From Malania oleifera (lineage: Eukaryota; Streptophyta; Magnoliopsida; Santalales; Ximeniaceae), in assembly GCF_029873635.1 (NCBI RefSeq), contig NC_080425.1, positions 41,543,390 through 41,607,389 on the forward strand: a DNA stretch of 64,000 bases, written 5' to 3'. The stretch's first letter is position 1; each line of letters begins with the position of its first letter. Below the pieces are notes generated by a model. The model was given only the letters and a program-made list of their open reading frames with translations, had not been told where the DNA came from and did no database searches. The translations under genes were made by a program, and so were the position numbers. Of this stretch, positions 1-11,057 are shown in pieces.

Positions 1-1037
1 GATTAAAACCAATAAAATGCTTTATTTGTTTTTATCTTGAAAATTGGTTTATTCCTTGTTGAAGGTATTGTCTATTGTTTATGGGATGATATAGCATGTA
101 TTCAATGCTTGTTCTCTAGGAATAAATTTTTGAGTGACAAATGGAAAGACCTTGTTTTTCTCATATGAATTACTAAGGTTTTGAATTTTTTTTAGAGTAT
201 GCTATGATGTGTTTTGTTGATATTTGCTTAGTTTGTAGAATGTCTAAGCATAGCATATCATATCCCATTCTTGAACTTGAGCTTTAGTAATAGCTAATCA
301 TAATAAAAAATGAAAAATTGACTTGAATGATTTATCTACATCATATAGTATAATTCTTCAAAATCATCATTCATGTGTTTGCAAGAAAGCCATTCTAGGC
401 TTTCCAATGTTATGGTTTAGCAAATATTTTGATGTATGTGTCTACCACACACTCACCTCACCACCATGGAATCTTAGATTAAGGGGAAGAAATCATTTTT
501 AGGTAAAATGATTTGTACCTCTCTTTTTGATGATGATCAAAGGGGGAGAATATATTTGGTGTCCTCTTTGTTAAAAGAATGATGTGTGGTGTGAGGGGGA
601 GAAGTGAAATGCATTTGGGGTAGAATGCATATGATTTCACGAAAAGTTCAACTTGCTTATTACTTATCTTATCTTACATTAACTTTCTATCTTATGAATT
701 GCATGTTAAAGCTCCATGAATATGAAATGCTTTTATTGTGCCTTATATGCATATAGTAAGGGGGAACAAATGTTAATCATTTAAAAATATGCATATTTTG
801 AGAGGGAGTTTTAAATTATACCCTTTAGGAGAACACCAATGGTTTGCCATCATCAAAAAGGGAGATAATGTTAGCCTTGGAGGCTCTATGAGCTTAATTG
901 CATTGTTTTGATGATAACAACCCATTAGTAGTTATAGATAAGCTTATCCTTGCATAATAAGCTATAGTAAGTCAAATTCAAATGTCAAAGATTAAGTAAA
1001 TTAGTAATAGCTTAGACATCATCAAAAAGGGGGAGAA
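1..1037 (+). mobile_element. 3' internal region of a SIRE/Maximus-like Copia element
   Basis: No intact reading frame is visible. The stretch carries several purine-rich tracts (about 535-550, 590-603, 760-768, 852-865 and 1021-1037) of the AAAGGGGGAGAA type, which resemble the polypurine tract that primes plus-strand synthesis. It leads directly into an LTR starting TGTTAGCC. Multiple purine tracts in a long non-coding stretch after pol are typical of SIRE/Maximus Copia elements, and that family assignment is inference. The rest of the element lies to the left of the window. Confidence 0.5.
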
Positions 1038-2891
1038 TGTTAGCCTTGGTGGCTACGTTCATTATTTAAAGTGTTTTGATGATATTAACCTATATATTGC
1101 TCCTAGTGTTTTCCTATCTTTGCATATCATATTTAGTACAGGTACTCATACATGAAGTACTGGATCAAAGGCAAAGATTAGACCGAGTTGACATGCGAAT
1201 TGGAAGATCAAAAGAACACATATTCGGAAGGACCCGGCACAACCGGAAGTTTAATTGTAGAATTATTTGTAATAAGGATTGTGTGTGTGATAGAAAAATT
1301 TTGTAACTCTTGCATTTTATTTCTTGCATGATTTTTGAGCAAGAGTTGAGCAATGCACATGCATACTAGGACACATGAGTTTATAGGATTACACTAGGGT
1401 CATAAACACAAACTCACCTTTCATGGTTTACTTAAAGAGTTTGTTAAATGAATCCTAAACTCAAAACATGGTTTTCAAAGGGACAAGTCTTAAACATATT
1501 AGTTTTACAAGTATTTTCATACTTGGTCCCAAATGTCTCAAAATGAGTCTTATGTCCAAAAGTTTCAAAGAAGTCAAGTATTTTTCATAAAAGGACATAA
1601 TGACATATAAGATATCAAACAAGCTTTCAAATGGGTTTTAATTAACAAGATATCTTATAATCAAGGGGAATCTCACTTGGACAAGTTTTGAACTTCATTA
1701 GACTCAATATCTTTCTCATATTTTGTCCAAGAAATGTTTTAAGTTATCAAAAGGCTTTTTGACAAAGAAAAACCGAGCAATCGCTGTTTAATGTAGTGTA
1801 GCCTCGAGTCTTGAACAATTTTTGGTTTTTGGATCATAAATTTTGCTAGAAAGGTCCAAATAGGATGATATTTATGTTTATGTAAAGCTAAGAAAATTTT
1901 CCACAACTTTTGTGTTGATGACTTTTTCTGATTTAGGGTTGCAGTTGACCAAAACAGGGGAATAGTCACTATAGGGGAATGATCGACCAAACATTCCAGT
2001 AGCTAATTTTTCCTCACAGACCAAGCAAATGGTCGACCACTGTAGGGAAATGGTTGACCAATGGGTGAATGGTCGACCATAGAAAGTGAATGGTCAACCA
2101 CTAGCCTCATGCCCAGCGCTGTAGAGGCTAGAAACCAGCTAGTTTTGTTTGGGGAGTGCTCCCAATGGCTAGTTAACGGCTAGTTGGGTCTTTGGGCTAT
2201 TTATACAAGTTCCTAAACTTGTTTAGCATGGTTTTGATTATTTATTACAAGCATTTAGTGAGAAATATCTTTGAATCCAAAACCAAGTACTTTGCACTTG
2301 CATTCTAGTTATTCATTCACAAAGTGCTCAATCTCTCTTACTCATTCATCTTGGTTGAATCATTCCTTAAGAGAGTAGTGTGAGGTTTGAATTGTATTTC
2401 ATATTTTTTCATTTGAGGAGCATTGATTTGTAACCTTCCATCTCTTTGTAAGATTCTTTGTGAACCGATTTGGTGAAGGTTCTTTGTGAACTGAAGTGAA
2501 GGCTCTTTGTGAGTGCGTAGGAATTTGTTCCCAAGTGTAGGGTTGTGTACCTAAGTTGTAAGGCTTGCTCCACCGGGGAAGGAGCGTCTATAGTGTATTG
2601 TGGAATCCTTGGCTTGGTGCTAAGGCATGGACGTAGGCTTGGTACCGAACCTCGTTAAAACCCGGTGTAAAGCTTTTCTCTCCCTACTCTTTATTATATT
2701 GTCTTGTGCTTGATTTGCATTTGCTATATATTGTGATATAATTGCTTGCTTCTTGCCAAGTATTTTATTTTGTAGAGAAAATTTTAAATATGCGAAAAGA
2801 GTCATTCACCCCCCCCCCCCCACCCTCTAACTCTATATTGTATATCTGTTGCGGGGCACACGTATATGCTCCCAGGCTATGATGTTTAACA
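1038..2891 (+). repeat. LTR of a SIRE-like Copia element
   Basis: The LTR starts TGTTAGCC and ends TTTAACA, with matching TGTT/AACA termini, and directly follows the polypurine tract at 1021-1037. Inside are short GTCGACC palindromes (about 1980-2100), a TATA-like stretch (CTATTTATAC near 2197) and a 3' third with the phrasing common to this LTR class (glycine-rich purine block near 2570, C-tract at 2809-2821). It is about 1.85 kb, similar to the two other SIRE-like LTRs in the window (about 2.15-2.19 kb), but its sequence marks it as a different family. No target duplication could be confirmed. Confidence 0.6.
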
Positions 2892-4201
2892 AAATTAAAT
2901 AGGTGGAATTGATCATACCCACGTCTTTATTTAAATTTACTACATATATATATATATATATATTTATAAGAATTTCCCAGGTAATTTATGAAATTATAAT
3001 TATTATACAAATTGTGTGGCATAAGAATAATTTATAATATTGCAAAAATAAACCTGTTGGATTTTTATGGTATTATACTGGTTCTAGAGTTTTTGTGAAC
3101 ATGTGAATATTGAGAAATGAATATTGGGAATTCTATGTTGAGAAAGAAATGAGATTCATTTTGAGAACACTGTATCGAGAAAAATGGGATTGTGAATTTG
3201 GCGGTTTGATATCGATTTGTGAAATTGATGATTTGATACTGATCACGACAATGTTTGGAAAAATTGTTATGAAATATATGTCGAGAATATGAGTTCGTGT
3301 TACTATTTTTTCATATAAATTGCTTTATATGGTTTAAGAGCCCTGATGGACCAAATGTGTTGAGAGCTCGGTACCATAACTAGAGAAATTGCTTGTGCAG
3401 TCGCACTATTCTGAGAGTGTTGGTTGATGGATAGTCAATTTGGCCAGCGAAGGGTTGTGTACCCCTCATGGAGTCCGGACCAGGTTGCGATAGGCAAATC
3501 GAACTTATAGATGAGGTATTTTGACTTATCCTAGTGGTAGGCCGGTTATAGTTAAGTCTAGTCTTCGGACCGCACAACCCGATCATGGGGGTTATACATG
3601 ATGTTATATGATTGTCCAGTCAGGGAGGTTCTTCTATGCATATATGTAGATTTATGTAAACAAGACTATTTATTGAGCCAAAGTATGTTTTGAGAAGAAA
3701 ATGAGTATTTTCAATTATATAGGTGTGAGTACAGATTTCAAATGCTATTTCATTAAAAGTTAAATTAATAGATGTATTTTGTTTGCACTAAAACTCATGT
3801 TAGTCACACACTGATAATAATCTATTATGTGTTACTGAGAAGTGTCTCGCCCCAATAACTTTAACATTTTAGGAAATACAAGAAATCAAGCTTAGAAAGC
3901 TCTGGGGCGTGTCTTAGATAGTTTTGTTTAAAGTAAGTGTTTGTGTGACATTGATCTATATATATATATATACTTTTGTATATTTTGGAATGTAATATTG
4001 TCTTTAAGAAATACTGATATAATGGTGATGGTTTAGTACTCTAGTATGGTGTTGAGGTTTAGATTATTTTCCTTTGCTTGTTTTAAATTCAGTTATGGAA
4101 AGGCGTACCATGGGTCCCACTAGGTTTCGGGTCGTCAGTGATGTGGTATGAGAGATACTATTTTATGTGCAATATAGTATTTTCTTTTTTGGGGCATGAC
4201 A
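2892..4201 (+). repeat. Relic LTR of a Del/Tekay-like Gypsy element
   Basis: Several blocks match, in the same order, the Tekay-like LTRs found at 6535-8514 and 16125-18180. They are the CCGCACAACCC block near 3571, the block with ACTGAGAAGTGTCTCGCCCC near 3834, the AACTTTAACATTTT block just after it, and a GGTCGT block near 4130. The sequence is far more diverged than those copies and no terminal TG could be fixed. The right end (GCATGACA) abuts the Copia reverse transcriptase relic. The stretch carries (TA)n runs near 2943 and 3957 and no gene. Confidence 0.5.
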
Positions 4202-4978
4202 CTTGCTGCTACTCATAATTGGCACCTTCACCAACTTCGTGTCAACAATGCCTTTCTCCATGGTGATTTGGATGAAGAAGAATACATGCAGCTTCCTCTG
4301 AGATTCAAACAAAAGGGGGAGACTTGAGTCTACAAACTCAACAAATTTTTGTATGGCCTCAAACAAGCTTTGAGGCAATGGTTTGCCAAACTGTCATCAA
4401 CTCGCATTGATGCCAGATAAAACCAATCTAAAGCAAACTACTTTCCTTTCATCAGATCTCACAAAGGCCACTTTACTGCTATTTTAGTATATGTTAACGA
4501 CATAATCATTGCAAGAAACAATTTGGAAAAGATTCATGCTCTCAAGAAACATATGAGTGATCATTTCAAATTGAAAGATTTGAGGATTCTAAAGTATTTT
4601 TTTTGGCATCGAAGAAGCCTATTCGGCTAATGGTATCTTTCTGTCACTAAGAAAGTATGCACTTGATATACTAGAAGATGCGAGTTTCATTGGGGGCAAA
4701 ACTAGGAAACCTTCCTATGGAGCAACATCTTGCTAACTTAATAAAAGTGAAGGAGAACTTATTCAAGACCCTTCATCATATAAAAGACTAGGGGGAAGAC
4801 TAATGTAATTGACTATCACGAGACAAGACCTATCATATGGAGTACATGTACTGAGCCAATTCATAAATAAGCCTAGAACACCCGACTTGGATGCTACACA
4901 TAGAGTAATGCAATATCTTAAATAATCATCTGGTCAAGGGATTTTTCTCTTAGCTTCTAGTGAAATCCAACTACATTT
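4202..4978 (+). pseudogene. Copia reverse transcriptase relic (level 0 of the nest, left part)
   Basis: Conceptual translation gives Ty1/copia reverse transcriptase in pieces: a NWHLHQL...NAFLHGDL block near 4215-4270, KLNKFLYGLKQALRQWF near 4338-4392, and the catalytic YVDD box as YVND near 4492-4503. At least five stop codons and several frameshifts interrupt it. The frame breaks off after codons for Gln-Leu-His exactly where the SIRE-like LTR begins at 4979. It resumes with Ala-Tyr at 18787, showing that the element was intact across this point before the insertion. RT copies retroelement RNA into DNA; this copy cannot function. Confidence 0.7.
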
Positions 4979-6534
4979 TGTTGACCTTATAGGTCATATC
5001 CCGTTTTGATTATGACAAATACACTGGTATTTAATGGTTGATGAGTTTGTATGCAAGATCAATTGGAAGTTTCATATGGTGCATGCACATGGACTTGAAA
5101 GAAATTGAAGACCCAAAGTGTTTATTTTGTAATTTATATTTCATATTATTCAGGGTTTGTAATATTAATTATGGTCTATAATAATTAATGTATTGCATGC
5201 ATGCTAGGACAGATAAGCTTAATGGCGATAGTTTGATCATAAGGAACCACAAGACTGTTGGGATCACCTTCGGTCGACCGACGTCAGATTTTTTGGACTA
5301 TATGCTCAAAGACCTTAGACTTACCTTAGGTCTAAATATATTACATGAAAAAGCCCCCATATATCTTAGAAGTCATAATTATGTGAACATGGGTGAATTT
5401 AAATGAAAATCCGAACCTAAATGTACAATTTGAATGGCCTCGGCCGACCGAACCCAAAGCTATATAAAAGCTTCGGTTGACCGAACTTGCGAGAGTCAAC
5501 AGTTTGACTACTTGGTCGACCAAACCCGAAACTATATAAAAGCTTCGATCGACTGAACTTGCGAGAGTCAACAATTTGACTACTCGGTCGACCGAACCCA
5601 AACCTACATAGTAGCCTCGGTAGACTGAACCTCCCTAAGATCAAAAGTTTGACCATTTGGTCGACCATCCTTAAAATGAACGTCAATGCCCTAGTCAACC
5701 GAATTAGCACGTGGGAAATCTCAATGCTCTAGTCAACTGAACTCTTAGTTATAAAATGGCCCGGTCGACCTAACATTCAACTTCAGCCAACCGAACTTAG
5801 CCCAATCGACAAGGTTCTGAAATCGCCTCAAGTTCGATCGACCATCTCCTAAATTCAAATACACCTTGGTCGACCGAACTAAGCACCTAGGTCGACCGAA
5901 CCATACAAATGGTCGACCGACTCTCTCAAGTTGCTTAGATTTTACCGAGGTTAAAATGTGCTTAATTTTTGCTAACCCTATTTAAACTTTTCTAAAAATA
6001 CTAGATAGGTCCCAAACAGTTATAATTTCAGGGGTGTTTATATATACCCCCTCATTTGCATGGATTAGCATAAGATTAGCAAAAACGATTAATAATTTTT
6101 CTCTAAAATCCAAAAATTCTATTTCTCATATTCAAGCTTCCTAGATTCATTCTTACTCATTCCTATTGCTAAAATCACTTAGTAAGAATGTTCTCATGTT
6201 CATCTCATCAAGTTTACACTCTCATCTGCTTGTGTTGATTGAGATATATTTTTATTTAAGAGTAAGCTAAGAGTTTTTCTTGGAGACTTTGTTAATAAGT
6301 CTTCCTTGGGAAAACTCCTTAGAGCTTGTGAGTTTTGTATTATCATTGCAACACTTAAAAGCTTGTATTGTATTTTTTTTTGTGAAATAATCTTTACAAA
6401 CCAATTCTATATATCTCTTGTGCTTATTTTTTAGAAAAATATTTTCGAGATATTTGCTTGTGTGCTGAAGATCTTTGTTATGGCATCTTATGATTGATAT
6501 TATTATCTTGATACAAAGATCCTAACACATATAC
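4979..6534 (+). repeat. SIRE-like Copia LTR, left part (level 1)
   Basis: It begins TGTTGACC and matches the start of the LTR at 23214 (same opening, same GTCGACC array, same order of blocks). The right part is 18181-18783, which ends GTCAACA, an exact inverted match to TGTTGAC. The joined LTR is about 2.15 kb, close to 2.19 kb for the copy at 23214-31071. It sits alone inside a Copia RNase H/RT relic, so it is a solo LTR. The target duplication is decayed: CATTT on the left and CATGC on the right. A TATA-like TTTATATATAC lies near 6037. It is split by a Tekay-like Gypsy with duplication of TATAC at 6530-6534. Confidence 0.75.
5265..5925. repeat. Array of GTCGAC-centred palindromes in LTR U3
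   Basis: About seventeen copies of a motif close to TCGGTCGACCGAAC occur in roughly 650 bp, usually 20-45 bp apart. Examples lie near 5271, 5511, 5583, 5656, 5761, 5867, 5889 and 5911. Decayed copies mostly differ by C-to-T or G-to-A at the central CpG. The array ends about 110 bp upstream of the putative TATA box at 6037. The long repetitive frames on the minus strand here are a by-product of the array. Confidence 0.8.
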
Positions 6535-7137
6535 TATAATAGCCCAGAAAATTTTACACAGGGCCTCGTCGACGAAGCCATGTCTCATCGACAAGAAGAT
6601 ACCGAGAGAGGTTTTAAGGCTGACTGAAACTCATCGACGAGGGTGCAGGTTTGTCGACGAATTTTCTATAGGACTTGTCGATGAGGTGACGTATTTCGTC
6701 GACGAATCCGGTCCTATAAATAGTGAAAACTCAAATTTTTCAGCAGTATTTGGCACAAAACATTTCCTTTTTCTCTCTCTACGCCCCTCTCCCCTTCTCT
6801 CTTCGATTACGGCTCTATTTCTTGCCGGATTGAAGATTTGAGGCCACCACGACGCTCCTAGCAAAGTTCTCTGTAAGTCTGCCGAAGCTGATCGTGGGAG
6901 AAGTTGGTTTGGAATTCATCCCAAATCCAGGGTGAGATATTTTATTCAGATCATGCCTTCCTTGTAGTTATAAGAAATGTTGTAGGTAAGAAAATACTGA
7001 TGTTTTGTTCTAAAGGATGTTGTTTTCAGTGTGTTAAGTGAAGAACCCTGTAGGTGTAGGGCGAGAGTTCAGTGAGAGGCTTTTCATATTTAAGATAAGG
7101 GAAATATGCTACGCTAGGAGATTTACTTACGTTATCA

Positions 7138-7168
<31 letters not shown>

Positions 7169-8514
7169 CCAAATATTATACAGAATATGAATTTTTAAAG
7201 TATGTGTGGCCTAAGTACATGATATTGATATGGAGTTTTATATAGTTTTTCAGTATTTCAAGTTATACAGACATAGTTAGTTATTTGAAGATTTTATACA
7301 GGCAGAATATGCATACATATATAGTTTTATTCAGATGATTATACAGACAGATATATATATATATAACATTATACAGATAATTATTCAGAACAGTATATAT
7401 AGTGTATATAGAAAGCTATGTTTTCCTAAATGCCATAACACTCAGATTATACAGAAAGAAAGTACATACAGATTATACAGTTATAGCATCAAGATGCTAC
7501 AGATATTACAATATTTACAGTACAGATTAATAGTGTTATGGTTATTTTGGAAACATGATGAAAATACTAAAAGAGTATATATGTATATATATAGTATCGG
7601 ATCCCTGTGAAAAGATTACAGACAGATACAGATACAGAATATAGAGCATGGTACCATTGCTCACACACATAGAGTGCAACCACATATCTCAAACAGTATG
7701 TGGGTACCGTCAACTATGCTCGGAGAGCATGCAGCTCCCTAGTTCGCTGGGTTGAGGGGGCCAGTTTGACGAGGTAGCAGCTAGTCCCGCGCCTAGGAGA
7801 GTATGCAGTTTGGCCGGGCTAAGGTAGTGTAGAGTATAGTGACTTTCCTGAAGGGCCGACTAGGTTAAGTCCCGCCTACGGGCCGCACAACCCTGTCATG
7901 AGGGGTCAAATCATGACATAAAGAGTTCTAGGGATATAGCACAATTATGTATATGTATACAGTTTTACAACTTTCGTTGTATAAAGTATGATATTAGCAA
8001 TATGAATGATAGAAAGTTCATATGATACATATATTTTAAGCTACTATACATGTAATATATGTGTTTTACAGATTTTCCAGATCATGCAGTTTTACATACT
8101 ATTATTATAGTTTTATAACTCGGTCGCCACACACTAGTAATAACATATTTCTACTTACTGAGCGTCGTCTCACCCCATTACTTTACCATTTTTCAGGTGA
8201 GCCAGTTAGGCGAGTAGATCAGGCTCGCAGATAGAGTGATTTCTTGATAGCCCTGGTTTTAAGGTGAGTTTGTGAATGAGTTTTGTATTTTTGAGATAGG
8301 TGATACTGGGGAAAGTTATTATATATGACTATGGTCTGATTGTATTGAATTCTGGTATTATATGGTATATATGGCTGTATGATTTATGGTTTCGCTGCTT
8401 AAGTATGGTTATTGTACACAGGATTACCCCGGTGCCTTTTAGGGCCCGAGTTTTATAGTAGGGAGTATCAGATTAGTTTATAAAAAAAAATGATATAAAT
8501 TTTGAGGTCGTTAC
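6535..8514 (+). repeat. Tekay-like Gypsy LTR, left copy
   Basis: It matches the right LTR (16125-18180) over its whole length. It opens TATAATAGCC where the right copy has TGTAATAGCC, so the terminal TG has decayed to TA, and it closes GTCGTTACA. It is flanked by TATAC at 6530-6534 and 8515-8519, so taken alone it looks like a solo LTR with a perfect 5-bp target duplication. It lacks about 46 bp near 6565 that the right copy has, between two GTCGAC-type repeats. A (TA)n run lies at 7142-7168 and an ACAGATA-rich block near 7615-7640. The long frames inside are not genes. Confidence 0.85.
6715..6723 (+). promoter_or_regulatory. Putative TATA box of Tekay-like LTR
   Basis: TATAAATAG directly follows an array of TCGTCGACGA-type palindromes (about 6565-6707). 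A pyrimidine-rich stretch (6768-6802) follows, typical of a transcript start region. The right LTR has CATAAATAG at the equivalent place (16351). Confidence 0.5.
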
Positions 8515-8807
8515 ATATACTTTTCACATTCTGATTGATATACCAGCATTATTTTTTAGAGTAGATATTGAGACTACATTGAGCTTATCATATCCTATCA
8601 TATTGTAGTGTGTTGATTATATTGGTACAAATTTGCTTGTCTGAGAAACATAAATTTTGTACGCAAATTATATTGTGATTTTTTTGTGTTCCAAGCGTGG
8701 CTTGAGTGGCGGTAATCCATCCTGGAAGAATTGGTTGTAAAGGTTGAGGTCAGCCCTGTGTTAATTTGACCTGGTTGTATTAGGTGTTGCTCCATCCGTT
8801 AAGTGAG
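8515..8807 (+). repeat. Duplicate of the right flank of the Tekay insertion (SIRE-like LTR sequence)
   Basis: This block matches 18181-18472 with about four substitutions by eye, starting at the target duplication TATAC. It belongs to the host SIRE-like LTR, not to the Gypsy element, yet it lies between the left Gypsy LTR and the Gypsy internal region. Homology stops at GTTAAGTGAG. After that the sequence switches to Gypsy gag here and continues as host LTR at 18473. Confidence 0.85.
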
Positions 8808-9330
8808 TTGTAGTGAAGAAGGCGAGAATGTTCGAAAGGAACCTGAGGTGAGATATTTACAGGCAGGTGACAGTGCTAAGGATCCAGGATTTCTCAGAGT
8901 TGGTTGTCAGGAATATTATAATAGAGGAAAGTTTGCTGAGGGAGACTGAGATGCAGAGTCAGAAGAAGAGGACCGCACCCTCGAGTTTTCAGGCGGGTCC
9001 TAGTTGAGGCCCTTGGAGAGGAGGTAGATCTGGCGGAGACCAGAGGCAGATGGTAGAGCACGGTGGATTTCAGGGCGAACAGCTTCCTGCCATTTGTCCT
9101 AGATGCGAACGGAGACATCCTGGTGAGTGTCGGCTAGGGGAGAATGTCTGTTATCGTTGTGGGAGGCCTAGTCATATGGCTCGATCGTGTTAGATTCTGT
9201 CGGGATATGCACTGGCTCATAGACTATTTTGGGGTGGATATCAAGCGCTCCGCAATGGTCAGCAAAGGAATACTGCGCCGGCGAGGATCTACGCGTTGAC
9301 GTCAGGTGACGCTGAGACGGCTAGAGACGT
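8808..9330 (+). pseudogene. Tekay-like Gypsy gag, C-terminal remnant
   Basis: The leader, primer-binding site and N-terminal half of gag are missing; the remnant starts at the rearrangement junction. Near 9100-9190 the translation shows two adjacent zinc knuckles: CPRC..H..C, then CYRCGRPSHMARSC, a perfect CX2CX4HX4C. The double knuckle is usual in Tekay/Del gag. Gag forms the virus-like particle and binds element RNA. A stop codon follows the second knuckle directly and others occur upstream, so no protein can be made. Confidence 0.7.
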
Positions 9331-10432
9331 GGTCACAGGTACCATTATTGCTTTCCCATATAAAATTGTCATTTTTTTTATACAAGTGCCACCCACTCTT
9401 TTATATCGGCGAGGTATGTTCGAATAATTGGGGTAGAGACCCAGCTATTAAATGTAAAATTATCTGTGGGTACGCCGATGGGATCAGTGGTAAAATGCAA
9501 AAAGGTATTTCGGAATTTTCCAGTAAGTATTCAGAAGAGAGTGCTGTTAGCCGATCTTGTGGTCTTAGATATGCAGGGGTTTGATGTTATACTAGGCATG
9601 GACTGGCTAGCAACTCATCACACCAGTATTGTTTGTCATCAGAGAGAAGTGATTTTCAAACCTCCAGGTGAGCCAGAATTTAGATTCGTGGGTTCACGCG
9701 TATGTGCTACGCCACAGTTAGTGTCGGCTATTCAGGTGAGGATACTGCTACAGGATGGTTGCCAGGGGTATTTCGCATACATAAAAGAATTGTCGAAAGA
9801 AGAATTGAAACAAGCTGACATACCAGTAGCAAGGGAATTTCCAGACATCTTTCTAGAAGAATTATCGGGTTTGCCACCTGACCAGGAGATTGAGTTTGCT
9901 ATAGATCTGTTGTCGGGATCTACACCAATATCTAAAGCACCGTATCATATGGCTCCAATTAAGTTGAAAGAATTGAAAGATCAACTATAGGAATTGCTGG
10001 ATAAGGGTTTTATTAGGCCCAACGTGTCACCCTAGGGTGCACCGATTTTGTTCGTGAAAAAGATGGATGAGACCATGAGACTATGTATCGATTATAGGGA
10101 GATCAATAAACTGACGATGATGAATAAATATCCTCTCCCTAGGATCGATGACTTGTTTGATTCGCTTTAGGGGACACAGGTTTACTCTAAAATTAACCTA
10201 CGATTGGGTTACCATCAGGTGAAAATTAAAGCAGAAGATATTTCTAAGACCACGTTTTGAACCAGATATGGGCATTACGAGTTCTGGGTGATCTCGTAAT
10301 GTCGTTTGGATTGACTAACGCACCATCAGTATTCATGGATTTGATGGGACCAGTATGTGGTTGTGTTTATTGATGATATACTGGTCTACTCGAAGAGTTT
10401 TGAGGAGCACAAGCATCATCATTTGAGGCTGG
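9331..10432 (+). pseudogene. Tekay-like Gypsy protease and reverse transcriptase (N-terminal part)
   Basis: The protease starts near 9340 (VVTGTI). The catalytic Asp-Ser/Thr-Gly triplet is changed to Tyr-Thr-Ser near 9379-9387, so the active site is lost, although the flanking ATHSFISARYVR and ILGMDWLA blocks are clear. Reverse transcriptase follows: the N-terminal EFPDIFLEELSGLPPD block near 9838, LCIDYREIN near 10081, and the catalytic FIDDILVYS box at about 10366-10392. Stop codons at 9988, 10033 and 10168, plus frameshifts, break it. The RT is then interrupted at 10433 by a solo LTR and resumes at 13612. Confidence 0.85.
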
Positions 10433-10481
10433 TGTAGACACCCTATTTTTGCCCTATCTAGATAAAACAAGGGGTATATTC

Positions 10482-10539
10482 TTATTTTCATTATTACTAT
10501 TATTATTACCTTATTATTATTATTATTTTATTATCACTA

Positions 10540-10623
<84 letters not shown>

Positions 10624-10737
10624 GATTTTTATTGTTGTTATTTATATTATTATTATTATTTTTATTTTCACTATTATTATTATTATTATTAATTATTTTC
10701 CTATATTGATATAAGTAATTTATTATTATTACTATTA

Positions 10738-10783
<46 letters not shown>

Positions 10784-10856
10784 GGTATTATTACTATTAG
10801 TATTATTATTATTATTTTATTGATAGTATCTTTATTATTTTTATTTTTACTACAAT

Positions 10857-10901
<45 letters not shown>

Positions 10902-10925
10902 TTATTGATTTTATTATTATTATAA
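10482..10925. repeat. (TTA/TAT)n microsatellite inside the Tat-like LTR
   Basis: About 440 bp are almost entirely TTA/ATT triplets with occasional interruptions, the longest pure run being 10539-10619. Poly-Tyr and poly-Ile frames here are artefacts of the repeat. Confidence 0.95.
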
Positions 10926-11049
10926 TAATAAAAATTATTATTATTATTACTATTTTCATTATTACCATAATAGTAAAAGCAGAAAAAGAAAAGAAAAAGA
11001 AAAATAAAATCAAAAAAGAAGTTTTTTTTTAGGGTTTTCATAATTTTTT

Positions 11050-11057
11050 TATATAAG
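11050..11057 (+). promoter_or_regulatory. Putative TATA box of Tat-like LTR
   Basis: TATATAAG is followed by a GC-rich leader beginning about 30 bp downstream, at the step from extremely AT-rich U3 to GC-rich R/U5. Position and composition fit the start of LTR transcription. Confidence 0.5.

Noticed and set aside
2892..4201. Treating this stretch as single-copy intergenic DNA
   Set aside because: Ordered matches to blocks of the Tekay-like LTRs (for example CCGCACAACCC) show it is a relic LTR.
5341..5710. Repetitive minus-strand frames with VKLLTLASSV-type repeats that look like a repeat protein
   Set aside because: They are the translation of the regularly spaced GTCGACC array in an LTR; the repetition is in the DNA, and no start context or conservation supports a gene.
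8598..8795. A 65-residue minus-strand frame repeated at 18263-18460, possibly a small conserved gene
   Set aside because: Both copies lie in the duplicated flank of the Tekay-like insertion, within a non-coding SIRE-like LTR.
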